DNA from: Spongiactinospora rosea
GTDB lineage: Bacteria; Actinomycetota; Actinomycetes; Streptosporangiales; Streptosporangiaceae
Reading direction: 5' to 3'
Length of the DNA: 64,000 nucleotides
Assembly (NCBI RefSeq): GCF_003315795.1
Contig: NZ_QMEY01000003.1
Coordinates: 680,340 to 744,339 of the forward strand
A program made the translations under genes and the position numbers. Below are positions 49,340 to 59,200 of this stretch, in pieces (positions within the stretch are counted from its first letter, which is position 1; each line of letters begins with the position of its first letter). The notes below the pieces were generated by a model. The model did no database searches and had not been told where the DNA came from. It saw only the letters and a program-made list of their open reading frames with translations.

Positions 49340-50304
49340 CGCGGGTCCGCGCTCCCCGGTGGCGTACGGCGGTCGTGCTCGCCGCCGTACTGACCACGAT
49401 CGTCACCGCGTGCGCGAACCCCGCCCTCCCCGCCGCGCCACGAGGCCCGATCCGGATCGCGTCCGGCAGCGCCGGGGGCGTCTACGCCCTGTACGGCGGC
49501 GCGCTGGCGCACCTGGTCAGGCAGCGCTTCCCGGAGACTGCGGCCGAGCCGATCACCACCGTCGGCAGCGTCGAGAACATCGAGCTGATCACCGCGGGCA
49601 AGGCCGAGGCCGGTTTCGTGCTCGCCGACATCGCCTCCGACGCCGTGACCGGCCGCGAGGCGTTCCCCGGCGGCCGCCCCATCGTCGCCCTGGCCCGGCT
49701 GTACGACAACTACGTGCAGCTCGTCGTACGCGCCAACGGCCCGATACGCACCATGGCCGACCTCGCCGGGCGGCGGGTGTCGATCGGCGCCAAGGGCTCG
49801 GGCACGGCGGTCGTCAGCGAGCGCGTCCTGCGGCTCGCCGGGCTGTACGACGACGTCGTACTCGCCCACGAGGAGATCAGCCCCTCCGCACGCGCCCTAG
49901 AACTGGGCGAACTGGACGCCTTCTTCTGGAGCGGCGGCCTGCCGAGCGAGGGCATCACCGGCCTGCGCGCCTCGACCCCGGTACGGCTCATCGACCTCGG
50001 CCAGACCGCGGGCATGCTCACCCGGCAGTACGGCGAGCTGTACACCGAGACGACCGTCCCGGCCTCGGTGTACGGCCTCGCCGACGAGGTGGGCACCGTG
50101 AGCGTGCCCAACTACCTCGTCGTCCACCGCGACCTGCCAGAGCCCGCCGCCTACTGGCTCACCAGGACCCTCTTCGAGGAACAGCCCCGCCTCGCCGACG
50201 TCCACGGCGAGGCCCGCCGCCTGGACGCCGGTTCGGCGATCATGACTTATCCGCTGGATCTGCATCCGGGTGCGGCTCGCTGGTATCGGCGGCAGCATCG
50301 CTGA
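49330..50304 (+). CDS. TAXI-family solute-binding lipoprotein coupled to the response regulator
   Basis: A 324-residue TAXI protein with lipoprotein signal (VVLAAVLTTIVTACANPA). The core includes IRIASGSAGGVYALYGGALA, SVENIELITAGKAEAGFVLAD, RRVSIGAKGSGTAVV and DAFFWSGGLPSEGI, parallel to the transporter's own TAXI protein. The GTG at 49330 overlaps the regulator stop, and the 3' end overlaps the convergent kinase gene by 65 bases. Linkage to a two-component pair, not to a permease, suggests a ligand sensor partner for the kinase. Confidence 0.9.
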   Translation: MSVARVRAPRWRTAVVLAAVLTTIVTACANPALPAAPRGPIRIASGSAGGVYALYGGALAHLVRQRFPETAAEPITTVGSVENIELITAGKAEAGFVLADIASDAVTGREAFPGGRPIVALARLYDNYVQLVVRANGPIRTMADLAGRRVSIGAKGSGTAVVSERVLRLAGLYDDVVLAHEEISPSARALELGELDAFFWSGGLPSEGITGLRASTPVRLIDLGQTAGMLTRQYGELYTETTVPASVYGLADEVGTVSVPNYLVVHRDLPEPAAYWLTRTLFEEQPRLADVHGEARRLDAGSAIMTYPLDLHPGAARWYRRQHR

Positions 50305-51682
50305 GCGGTAGCCGGAGCAGTGCCTGCAATCCGCGAGGCCGCAGCGGCGTCAGTTCCAGTGACCCCCCGCTGCGCTGCGCGAGCGTGCGGGTGCCGGCCA
50401 GGCCGAGGCCGGTGCCGGGTGTGTTCTGGTGCCGGGGGCTGCGCCAGAAGCGGCCCCCCGCCTGGGCGAACTCCTCTTCGGTCAGCCCGTCGCCGCGGTC
50501 GCGTACGGCGATCGTGACCCAGCCCGCGCCGGGGCCCCCGTTCTCGGAGCCGACCGACACCTCCACGGGGGCGCCGCCGCCGAACTTCAGCGCATTGTCC
50601 AGCAGCACGTCCAGGGCGTGCCCCGGCAGGTCCGGGGGGCACAGCGCGGTGACCGGATCGGCGGCGTCCACGGTGAGCGGGGTCGCCGCCTTCTGGTAGG
50701 CGGCCCGCCAGGCTTCGGCGCGCCGCCGTACCTCGGCGGAGACGTCGACGGGCTCCGGCCGGGAGTCATGGGCCTCGGCCCGGGCCAGGCGCAGCAGGCC
50801 GTCCACCGTCACCCCGAGCCGGTCGGTCTCCTCCAGCGCGCGGCTCAGGTCCTCGCGCCCATGCTCGTCGGCGGCGAACGCCTTGGCGTTCTCCAGCCGC
50901 AGCCGCAGTGCCGTCAGCGGGTTGCGCAACTGGTGGGAGGCGTTGGCGACGAACTCCCGCTGCGCCCGCGCCGCCGCGGCCAGGTCGTCGGCCATGGCGT
51001 TGAAGCTGGCCGCGAGCCTGCGCAGCTCGGGCGGGCCGATGCGGTCGGAGACGTGCGCGGCCAGCGCGCCGGAGCCGACGGCGTGCGCGGCCTCGTCGAG
51101 GTCGCGGACCGGGCGCAGCACCCACCGCACCAGCGGCACGGCCACCGCCAGGGCCACCAGAACGAGCGCGAGCAGGCCGCCCGCGGCGAGGTAGCCCAGC
51201 AGTACGGCGAGTTCGCCGCGCGCCGCGTCGGTGGGGGAGACGGTCACCGCCGCGCCGAGTACGCGGTTGTCCCTGACCACCGGCTCCACCACGACGTAGG
51301 GGCGGCCGTCCCACGGCCACAGGACGTGCGGCCGCTGCGGCGGCCGTCCCGCGAGGCCCCTTTGCAGCGGGCGGGCCACCTCGGGGTCGTTGAGCGAGAC
51401 CGCGGTACGCGAGGCGGCGAAGACCTTGCCGTCGGCGTCCACGACGAAGGCCGGGCTGTCGAAGAGCTCGTCGTAGCGGCGCAGGTCGGCGCGGAGCCGC
51501 TGGGTGCTACCGGTGGACAGGGCCGACTCGGCGGCGTCGGCGAACCGGCCGGTGTCGTCGGCCCGGCTGATGAACACCGCATGCGAGGTCTGCTCGGCCC
51601 CGGTGATGGCGAGCGGCAGCCCGAGCGCGGCCACCAGCCCGGAGACCAGCGCGATGACGATCACCAGCAGCCGCCTGCGCAT
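50240..51682 (-). CDS. Sensor histidine kinase
   Basis: A 480-residue kinase. A membrane helix at residues 5-28, an extracytoplasmic sensor of about 130 residues, a second helix near 165-190 and a HAMP domain are followed by HisKA with ANASHQLRNPLTAL and HATPase_c with DNALKFGGGAP, DRGDGLTEEEF and GTGLGLAGTRTL. It should phosphorylate the OmpR-type regulator. Its 3' end overlaps the TAXI gene on the other strand by 65 bases, so expression may interfere. Confidence 0.92.
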   Translation of the reverse strand: MRRRLLVIVIALVSGLVAALGLPLAITGAEQTSHAVFISRADDTGRFADAAESALSTGSTQRLRADLRRYDELFDSPAFVVDADGKVFAASRTAVSLNDPEVARPLQRGLAGRPPQRPHVLWPWDGRPYVVVEPVVRDNRVLGAAVTVSPTDAARGELAVLLGYLAAGGLLALVLVALAVAVPLVRWVLRPVRDLDEAAHAVGSGALAAHVSDRIGPPELRRLAASFNAMADDLAAAARAQREFVANASHQLRNPLTALRLRLENAKAFAADEHGREDLSRALEETDRLGVTVDGLLRLARAEAHDSRPEPVDVSAEVRRRAEAWRAAYQKAATPLTVDAADPVTALCPPDLPGHALDVLLDNALKFGGGAPVEVSVGSENGGPGAGWVTIAVRDRGDGLTEEEFAQAGGRFWRSPRHQNTPGTGLGLAGTRTLAQRSGGSLELTPLRPRGLQALLRLPLSDAAADTSEPHPDADPADKS

Positions 51683-51840
51683 GACGCCTCACCTCGCGCC
51701 AAGCGTACGAGCCGCCGACCCTCCGTGCACCCCCGTTAGCCGACCATGTATCCCCGTAGACCTGCGTGCACCTTCATTGACCGAGTGTGCGTCTCGGTCG
51801 GTCCTCCATGTATCCCTCGTTTTGTCGGCTGGGCGGGCCG

Positions 51841-52614
51841 TCAGGATTTGGTTGGAGGTCCCTTTCGGATGCGTACGTCCTCGGAGACGCTGCGGAGGAC
51901 CAGGGTGCGTTCGCTGCGTGGGGCGTCGCGGACTTCGGAGCGTTGGGTGCCGTGGCGGGAGGTGGCCTTGACCCGGTAGGAGCCGTCGACCTCGGGGACC
52001 GTGGTGACGACTCTGCCGTCGTTGGACAGGGCGCGGACCTCGGCGGGTGGGGTGGCGAAGGAGAGGTCGATGTCGCCGCTGCCGGTGCGGGCGCGCACGA
52101 TGCCCGAGCGGGCCCCGACCATGGTCAGGTCGCCGTCGGCGCTGTTCATCCGCACCGTGCCGGTTGCGGCCTCGACGTGGACGTTGCCCGAGTGCGTGGT
52201 GACGTTGAGCTCGCCGGCCAGGCCGGTCACGCGGACGTCGTCGTCGCTGACGTCCACGCTCACCTTGGGCGTGCCGGGGACGCGCACCACGTAACGCGCG
52301 CCGCAGTCGCCGAAGACCATGTTGCAGTCGGCGCCGAGCGTGAGCGTGTCGCCGCGCAGGGACCAGGTGGCCATGCCCTCCCCGGCCGCCTTGCCGCGCA
52401 CCCAGCGCTCGACCCGTAGGGACGACCCCGTGGCCGGGACCACGTTGACGCGCACGCCCGACTTGATGGACAGGGCCTGGCCCCGGCCGTCGAACGGGAA
52501 GTCGCGCACGTCGTGCCGCTCCTTGGCGTCCAGTTCGACCCCGCAGGACGCCAGGGCGCCCACCGCCGTGAGCACGCCCGCCAGTAGCAGAATCCTCCTC
52601 ATGCCCCTGAGCAT
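51841..52614 (-). CDS. DUF4097-type lipoprotein
   Basis: A 257-residue protein. The lipoprotein signal ends LTAVGALASCGVEL (lipobox LASC). The rest is a right-handed beta-repeat region with periodic G/D turns (HSGNVHVEAATGTVRMNSAD, RARTGSGDIDLSFA) characteristic of DUF4097/putative adhesin domains. It probably sits on the outer membrane face. Function unknown; not coupled to a neighbour. Confidence 0.8.
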   Translation of the reverse strand: MLRGMRRILLLAGVLTAVGALASCGVELDAKERHDVRDFPFDGRGQALSIKSGVRVNVVPATGSSLRVERWVRGKAAGEGMATWSLRGDTLTLGADCNMVFGDCGARYVVRVPGTPKVSVDVSDDDVRVTGLAGELNVTTHSGNVHVEAATGTVRMNSADGDLTMVGARSGIVRARTGSGDIDLSFATPPAEVRALSNDGRVVTTVPEVDGSYRVKATSRHGTQRSEVRDAPRSERTLVLRSVSEDVRIRKGPPTKS

Positions 52615-52791
52615 CCCGCGCCGGGCGGCGGGCCGGTATCGTCCAGCGGGCCGATCATTCGGCCGATGGCATCGGCCGATCGGTCGATGCCGCCGGCCGG
52701 CACGTCCCCGGCCGCGGCGGCGCGCGGGCCGCCGCGGGCAGAGGCGTTATGTGTCGCCGGGCCGGTTCATCCCGGCCCGTTCGTCAGCGTG

Positions 52792-53076
52792 TCAGCCCTG
52801 TTCCGCGAGGCGGAAGGAGGGGCTGCCCTGGGCGTCCACGTCGGCGTCGAGGGACTTGGTCTCCAGGGCGTCGGCCGCCACCGGGTCCAGGAACACGCGA
52901 GCGCCTTCGACCTCGATGACCTGGTCCTGGTTGGCCGGGCCTTCGGAGATCGACAGGACCAGCGAACCCGCCTGGTCGGCCTGGGAGGCGATGCGGATCC
53001 CCGTGTCCTGCGAACCGCTCGACTGCGCGGTCAGGTCGCGGATCACCTGGACGGCGTTGTCGGTCAGCGTGAGCAC
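52792..53076 (-). CDS. HesB/IscA-like protein lacking cysteines
   Basis: A 94-residue protein with the HesB/IscA fold outline (LTLTDNAVQVIRDLTAQ at the start, IEVEGARVFLDPVAADAL in the middle). The three Cys that IscA proteins use to bind iron or clusters are absent; there is no Cys at all. Thus a role as a cluster carrier is unlikely. Such Cys-less members are seen in actinobacteria. It stands alone. Confidence 0.75.
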   Translation of the reverse strand: MLTLTDNAVQVIRDLTAQSSGSQDTGIRIASQADQAGSLVLSISEGPANQDQVIEVEGARVFLDPVAADALETKSLDADVDAQGSPSFRLAEQG

Positions 53077-53197
53077 TATGACTCCTCGTCAACTTGATTG
53101 AGGTACCCGACCCGCCCTGCCCGCTTCCGCCGGGCTCAATCACGAGGGCCTTCGGAAATCTCGGTTTTTTACACTCGCGGGGCCGCGCGAGGGGGTT

Positions 53198-54511
53198 TCA
53201 GGCGTGTTCGCTCAGCCAGCGGGCGCGGTGCCGCGACGCCGTACGGCGGGCGTGCCGCAGCGCGTCCGCGGGCACCGGGTCGTCCCGCCAGGAGTCCAGT
53301 ACGGCGCGCATCTCGGTGACGAACTCCGTGCCGACTGCGGTGAGCCGCCCCGAGCCGAGCAGCACCTCCGACACCTCCGCCGCCGCGTCCCGCCACCGGA
53401 CATAACCGGCGTGCGCGTCGAAGGCCGCGCCGGGATCGCGTTCCAGCTCCCGCTGCCGCCGCCAGAACCGGGCGATGCCGAGGTGCGCGTACGCCCCTTG
53501 GAGCAGACCGCCCGCCGGGCGCGGGTCGGGCCGCCAGGGGGCGTAGAAGCCGCCTCCTGCGGGGGTCCGCTCGACCAGGTCGAACATGTCCGTCAGAGCG
53601 GCCAGCTTGACGTGCTGCACCTCGTGCGCCAGCGCTTCCGCGACCTGCACCGGGCCGGGCGGCGCGGACATGGCCAGGCAGCCGTAGGCGGCCCGCGAGG
53701 TCGCGCTGCGGTATCCGGACGGCGGGCCGGCCAGCGGGACCAGCACGGTGAACGCCTCCGCGCACTCGGCCGCCGCCCAGCCGTGGTGGCGGGACAGGAA
53801 CAGCCAGCCCGCCTGCAGCCGTTCGTGCCAGGCGCGCAACTCGGGGAGGGGGAGCCGGGGGAGGCGTTCCAGGGCGCCAGGGAAGCGGTGGGGATCGAGG
53901 TCGTCGGCGAGCAGGGTCACCCGGTGCCCGGGGGCGCGCAGCTGCAGGCGGCGCAGGCCCTGCCAGCGGGGGCCGTCCTGGTAGAGGTCGGGCGGCAGCC
54001 GGACGTGGCGGCGGCCCGCCGACAGCAGGGCCGGCTCGCCGCCTGGGCCGCCCGCCCGGAAGGTCACCGGCCCGGGCGGGAGCGCGGCCCTGCCGAGCCC
54101 GGGGAGCGTGAGGCCCCCAGGGTCCGCCGTCAGCTCCAGTTCGGCCTGGACGCGGCCGAGCGCCGCCGCCCCGGCGGTGATGGCCGCCAGGCGTCCGGGG
54201 CGCGCGTCCGGGCGGCCATTGATCATGTCGTGCAGCGTCGCCAGGGCCCAGGAACCCACGGCGGGGTTGCGCAGGACCGTCTCGGCGGCGGCGGGCGCGG
54301 CCCGTCGTACGGCGTGCAGCGCGGACAACGCCGCAGCGGCCTGCCGCGCCTGCGGGTGACCGCGCTCGGCCGCCTGGGCGACCACCGCGGTGAGCAGCAG
54401 CAGATGTTTGCTGAGCTGCGCCGGGGCCAGCTCCCGCAGCGCCGCGGCCCCGTCCTCCCCGCGTGCCAGGGCCACCAGTGTCCGCCGCGCCAGCCGATGC
54501 CCCCGCGTCAT
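53198..54511 (-). CDS. HEXXH-motif protein of the FxSxx peptide system
   Basis: A 437-residue protein ending in a domain with EALAHEVQHVKLAALTDMF, i.e. an H-E-x-x-H motif. This is the HEXXH domain found fused to or beside FxsB radical SAM maturases (annotated in databases as an aKG-HExxH-type peptide beta-hydroxylase). The N-terminal 200 residues are helical. It starts 13 bases after the radical SAM gene. In many FxsB proteins the two parts are one chain; here they are separate genes. It probably modifies or cleaves the precursor peptide. Confidence 0.82.
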   Translation of the reverse strand: MTRGHRLARRTLVALARGEDGAAALRELAPAQLSKHLLLLTAVVAQAAERGHPQARQAAAALSALHAVRRAAPAAAETVLRNPAVGSWALATLHDMINGRPDARPGRLAAITAGAAALGRVQAELELTADPGGLTLPGLGRAALPPGPVTFRAGGPGGEPALLSAGRRHVRLPPDLYQDGPRWQGLRRLQLRAPGHRVTLLADDLDPHRFPGALERLPRLPLPELRAWHERLQAGWLFLSRHHGWAAAECAEAFTVLVPLAGPPSGYRSATSRAAYGCLAMSAPPGPVQVAEALAHEVQHVKLAALTDMFDLVERTPAGGGFYAPWRPDPRPAGGLLQGAYAHLGIARFWRRQRELERDPGAAFDAHAGYVRWRDAAAEVSEVLLGSGRLTAVGTEFVTEMRAVLDSWRDDPVPADALRHARRTASRHRARWLSEHA

Positions 54512-54524
54512 CGTCCCGCCACGC

Positions 54525-55733
54525 TCATGTGCCGGTGCGGAGGGCCATGATGTCGCCGGACACGCGGGTGCGGATGTGCCCGATGAGCCGGTAGAGATCG
54601 GGGCAGTACACCGACGGGTTGGCGAAGCCGGTGCCCTCCCGGTAGCGGTGCGCGTAGTGCCCGCCGCCGCACACCCGGACCACCGGGCAGGCCCGGCAGC
54701 GCGGGGCGAGGGCCGCCGCGCCGATCTGCCTGGCGGCGATCCCGGGCACCAGCAGCGCCGCGTCGAACGGGTCGCGGGCCACGTGCAGCCCGGTGTACGC
54801 GGCGCCGTCGTGGACGGACTTGAGCGCGTCGGTCTGCTCGATCGTCCCGTCGGTCTCCACCACGGCGACCCCCACGGGCGTGAGCCCCAGGCCCTCGGTC
54901 CGGGCGTGCCCGCCGAGCAGCAGGTGGATGATCTCGTCGAAGAGCCGGACGGAGGTGGGCCGGGGGACGGCGGCGTACCACTCCTCGAAGATCGCGATGA
55001 GCCAGTCCGCGTACGGCGTGCCGCTCCCGTCGCCTCCCGCGGGCGGGGCGGACCAGTTGGCGTGCGGAAGCAGGAAGTCCACCACGGGCGGGGCGTGGCG
55101 CAGCAGCTCCCGGTAGACGCCGAGCGGGTCGGCGCGCACGTCGATCGTGCACAGCAGCCCACGGAACAGCGGGCGGAAGGCCGCGCCGCCCAGCCGCCGC
55201 AGCGCCGCCGAGACCGCCGCGTGGCTGCCCCGGCCCCCGGCGGTACGCCGCCGCCCGTCGTGGACCCGCGCGGGACCGTCCAGGCTGACGCCGACGCCGA
55301 CCCCGAGGTCCTTGAACAGCCGCAGGAACGTCTCGTCCAGGCGCACGCCGTTGGTCTGGACGGTCAGTGACGCGCGCACGGGAGCACGGACGGCCGCGCG
55401 GATCTCCCGCACCAGCGCCGCCACGTGCCCGGGCGGGCACAGCAGCGGCTCGCCGCCGTGCAGCACCACCTGTACGCCCCGCAACCCGTGCCCGGCGGCG
55501 TGCTCGGCGATCCGCGCCGCCGCCCGCGCCGCCACCGCGGTGGACATCATCCGGGGCCGGTCGCGCCAGGAGCGGTCCGGCCCGGAGTAGACGTAGCAGT
55601 AGTCGCAGGCCAGGTCGCACCGGCTGTGGATCTTCAAAACGAACGTGCGGAAAGGCCGTGGCCGCCGGCCTCCGGCCGGCGGTGCCGCCACGTCACTCGA
55701 ATCCGGCCAAGGATCCGGCGGGGCGGCTGGCAT
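54525..55733 (-). CDS. fxsB: FxsB-type radical SAM/SPASM peptide maturase
   Basis: A 402-residue radical SAM protein. The cluster motif CDLACDYCYVYS (Cys 39, 43, 46) begins the core. Other blocks are LHGGEPLL, LTVQTNGVRLDETFL and VGVSLDGPARVHDGRRR. The C-terminal SPASM cluster region has CRACPVVRVCGGGHYAHRY and YCPDLYRLI. FxsB-like enzymes crosslink an aromatic residue to a nearby residue, forming three-residue cyclophanes in FxsA peptides. ATG 55733 has GAGGTG nine bases upstream. Divergent from the precursor gene. Confidence 0.9.
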   Translation of the reverse strand: MPAAPPDPWPDSSDVAAPPAGGRRPRPFRTFVLKIHSRCDLACDYCYVYSGPDRSWRDRPRMMSTAVAARAAARIAEHAAGHGLRGVQVVLHGGEPLLCPPGHVAALVREIRAAVRAPVRASLTVQTNGVRLDETFLRLFKDLGVGVGVSLDGPARVHDGRRRTAGGRGSHAAVSAALRRLGGAAFRPLFRGLLCTIDVRADPLGVYRELLRHAPPVVDFLLPHANWSAPPAGGDGSGTPYADWLIAIFEEWYAAVPRPTSVRLFDEIIHLLLGGHARTEGLGLTPVGVAVVETDGTIEQTDALKSVHDGAAYTGLHVARDPFDAALLVPGIAARQIGAAALAPRCRACPVVRVCGGGHYAHRYREGTGFANPSVYCPDLYRLIGHIRTRVSGDIMALRTGT

Positions 55734-55895
55734 GGATCCGCACCTCACATGATGAGGAATGTGGAATGTCTAGGATCATACAGGGATGTGGTCGCTTGGG
55801 AAGCGGCTCGATAATATAAGAACATTGATCGGAGTTATCTGGTGATATGCGATATAACACCGTATTGCCCGAGTTAATCGGAGGAAGCGGCGGCT
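55734..55895. promoter_or_regulatory. AT-rich divergent promoter region of the FxSxx locus
   Basis: An unusually AT-rich segment for this genome. Candidate -10 elements occur near 55812 (TAATAT) and 55852 (TATAAC). It separates the maturase unit from the precursor gene. GTGATATGCGATATAACAC at 55843-55861 is a loose palindrome. Confidence 0.5.
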
Positions 55896-56105
55896 GTGAC
55901 TGACGCGGCGGAAAACGGCGACGAGCTTCGGTCCGACCTGATCGACATCGGCGGCATCGATCCGGCGGCCCTCGACGCCCTGCCGCGGGACGGCGTGCTG
56001 GCCATCGCGCTGCGCCGCCTGTACCGGGATGCCGAGGAGTCGCCCGAGCTGTACTGCTCCGGATTCGGGTCCGGCCTGGCCGCCACGGATGAAACGTATG
56101 ACTGA
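55896..56105 (+). CDS. fxsA: FxSxx-type RiPP precursor peptide
   Basis: A 69-residue peptide with the FxsA leader pattern (LRSDLIDIGGIDPAALDALP, then VLAIALRRLYRDAEESPEL). Ordinary FxsA ends exactly at F-x-S-x-x. Here FGSGL is at residues 57-61 and is followed by AATDETYD, so the motif is internal. Two other aromatic-x-(S/D) triads, YCS (53-55) and TYD (67-69, Tyr near Asp), could also take part. GTG 55896 with GGAGG eleven bases upstream. Product activity unknown. Confidence 0.8.
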   Translation: MTDAAENGDELRSDLIDIGGIDPAALDALPRDGVLAIALRRLYRDAEESPELYCSGFGSGLAATDETYD

Positions 56106-56231
56106 TGGCCGTTCCGGGGTAAGTTCACACCGCGCCGCGCTTTGCGAACAACCGTATCCGGGTGCGCCGGAATGTGGCAGAGTGGTGGCCGGGCGGCTGT
56201 CGCCGTCCGTCGGTGGCAAAATGGGGCGGCG

Positions 56232-59200
56232 ATGAACGGCGGATCCAATCAGCCCGGAATCATCATCTCCTTCCATTCGCTGCGCGGGGGCATCGGCAGC
56301 ACCATGACGCTGGCCAACGTCGCGGTCATTCTCGCGACCGCGGGAAAACGCGTCCTGGTGGCCGACACCGGGCCGTCCGCGCCCGCGCTGCGGCGCTACC
56401 TGCACAGGTTCCTGCCGCCCGCCCCCGAGCCCGGCGCCGTGCCGATCCGCCTCGACCTCGGCCCGCTCGCCGACCAGGGCGGCCGCCTCGACCTCGCCGT
56501 GACGGTGGACGACGAGGCCGCGGGCCCCGCCGGATGGGGCGAGCCGGCGACCGTGCGCAAGCGGCTGCGCGACAGCGGATACGACTACGTGCTGGTCAGG
56601 GTCCCCACCCGGACGGGCGCCGCGGCGCTGCGCTGGTCGGCGCTGCTGTCCGACATCGCGGTCATCGGTTTCCCGCTGAGCCCGTCGGCCATCGCCGAGG
56701 TCGCCGACGCCGTCGCCCAGATCGGCATCATGGGCGGCGCGGCGCGGGTGCTCCCGCTGCCGATGATGGTCGATCGCACCCGTGCCGCGCAGTTGCAGGA
56801 GGCCCGGCGGCGGGTGCGCGAGGAGCTGGGGGAGTCCGAGCTGGTCCTCGACACCGGCGTGGAGATCCCCTACAGCGGCGACCACTACTTCACCGACGCG
56901 CTCGCCGTGCTCAGCGAGCCCGCGGGCGGCGACGGCCTGCGCGACGCCTACGAGGGCGTGGCCGCGCGGATCACCGGCGGCCTGGTCACCGGAGTGCGCC
57001 GCGTCTCGGTCGTGTACACCGCCCGCTACCGCACCTGGGCGGAGTGGCTGACGACCCAGATCGCCGGGGCGGGCCTGCGGGTCAGGGAGATCCCCCTGGG
57101 CGGCCTCGCCGACGAGGCCCCCGACGGCCTGAGCGGCGACTCCCTCGTCCTGGTCGTCTCGCCCACCCGGATGAGCCTGGACGAGACCGACCGGCTCGAC
57201 GTACTGGTCGGCCTGTGGCGCGACGGCGGGAGCGGACACACCGAGAACGGCCTGGTCTTCGTCAGGGTGGACGACCACACGCTCGCCGGGCCCCCCGAAG
57301 GCGTGCAGGAGCTCGACCTCCGGGGCGAGGAGGAGGCCGAGATCAAGGCCGACCTGCGCCGGCGGCTGCGCATCCGCGACCCGCTCCCCGTCGGCGCCGG
57401 CGGCACCCGCTTCCCCCGCCTGCCCACGACCCACAATCTGCCCTCCGCCGAGCGCGACTTCGTCGGCAGGGAGCGGCTGCTCCTCCAGTTACGCGACCGG
57501 ATGCTCGACTCGCCCGACGGGCGCTGCATGATCCACGGCGGCCCGGGCGCGGGAAAGAGCGAGCTGGCGCTGGAGTACGCCGAGCGCTTTCTCGGCGGCT
57601 ACGACATCGTCTGGTGGATCCAGGCCCGCAACGAGGACAAGACCCGCGAGGGCCTGAGCGCCCTCGCCCACCGGCTGGAGCTGCCCGAGGGCGGCGACGC
57701 GGTGGCCGCCGCGCTGCGCTACCTCACCGCCGCCGCCGAGACGCGGTGGCTGCTCGTCTACGACGACTTCGGCCAGGACGAGGAGCTACCCGGCCTGGTC
57801 CCCGCCGAGGGTGGGCACGTCATCTTCACCACCCGCGCCCGGCCCCCCGCCGACCGCGCCTCCCACCTGCAGGTCGGCCCGCTGTCCCTGGAGGAGAGCG
57901 CCACGCTGCTGCGCCGCGGCGACCCGCACATCACCACCGACGACGCGCGCCAGGTGGCCGGCATGCTCGGCGGGATGCCGCTCGCGATGGAGATGGGACG
58001 GGCCTGGCTGGCCAGGGCCGCGAGCGATCCCAGCCGGGCACGCGTGCCGCTGCGCGACCGCGCGGCCCAGGCCGTCGCGGAGCTGCGCGTCACGTACCGC
58101 AGGGTCGTGGCGGGCCTGGAGGCGGACCGCAGGGTTCACGCCGAGCCCGGGACGACCCCCGACCCGGTGGCCTCGCACGAGGCGATGGTCGGCGCCGCGC
58201 TCGCCGCCCTCGACCCCGCCGAGCTGTGGATCATGCAGGCGATCTCGTTCCTCAGCTTCGACGGGGTCTCCCTCGACCTGCTGCGCTCGCCCGCCTTCCT
58301 GGGCGCGCTGTGCGGCGAGGGCGGGCCGTTCGCCGACCCGCTGGACATCGACGTGACGATGGAGAGCCTGCGCGGGTACGGCCTGGTCAGGATCGAGCAC
58401 GGCGACGCCGGTTCGCTGCGCGCCCACCGGCTGATCCGCGACTCCGTTCTGGCGTCCATGCGCGGCCCGGCCGAGGAGCTGCGCCGGGAGGAGGTCCTGC
58501 ACGGCCTGGCGCGGTTCGCCCCCGCCGAGAACGAAGGCCCCGAAGACCTGCGCGCCCGCAGGTTCGCCGAGCTCAACCGGCATGTGGTCACCAGCGACGC
58601 GATCAGGTGCCCGCACCGGCCGGTGCGCCGCTGGGTGATCGACCAGGTCCGCCACCTCTTCCAGCTCCAGGACTACAGCGCCTGGCGGCGGGCCCGGCGG
58701 CTCGGCGAGCGGGCCCTTGCCGAGTGGGGCGCGAGCCCCGACCCCTCGATGGTCCCCGAGCTGCGCGTGCAGATCGCCAACGTGCTGCGCGAGCTGGGCG
58801 AGCACTCCGCCGCCGTCCGGCACAGCGAGGCCGCGCTGCGGGTCCTGGTACGCCGCGGCGAAAAGTCCTTCAGGGCCCTCAACGCCGCCATGGTGCACGG
58901 CGCGGACCTGCGCGCCAAGGGCGACTTCGGGCTGGCCTACCTGCGCAGCAGCGCCGCCTGGTCCGGCTTCGAGCGGCTGCTCGGCGCGCAGAGCCCGCAC
59001 ACCGGGCGGGCCCTCAACAACCTGGCGGTCTCCGCCTCGCTGGCCGGCAAGCCGTACGAGGCCGAGGAACTGGCCCGGCGCTGCCACCTCGACCGGCTGA
59101 CCCTGTACGGCGAGACGTCCCCCGCCGCCTGGTGGACCGGCTGCAACCTGGCCTACTTCATGCGCGAGCTGGGCGATGTGGAGGGCTCACTCGACCTGCT

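Noticed and set aside
51683..51840. Repeated CATGTATCCC units upstream of the kinase gene
   Set aside because: Only two imperfect copies in 158 bases. They may be part of the kinase promoter, but the evidence is too thin to list as a site.
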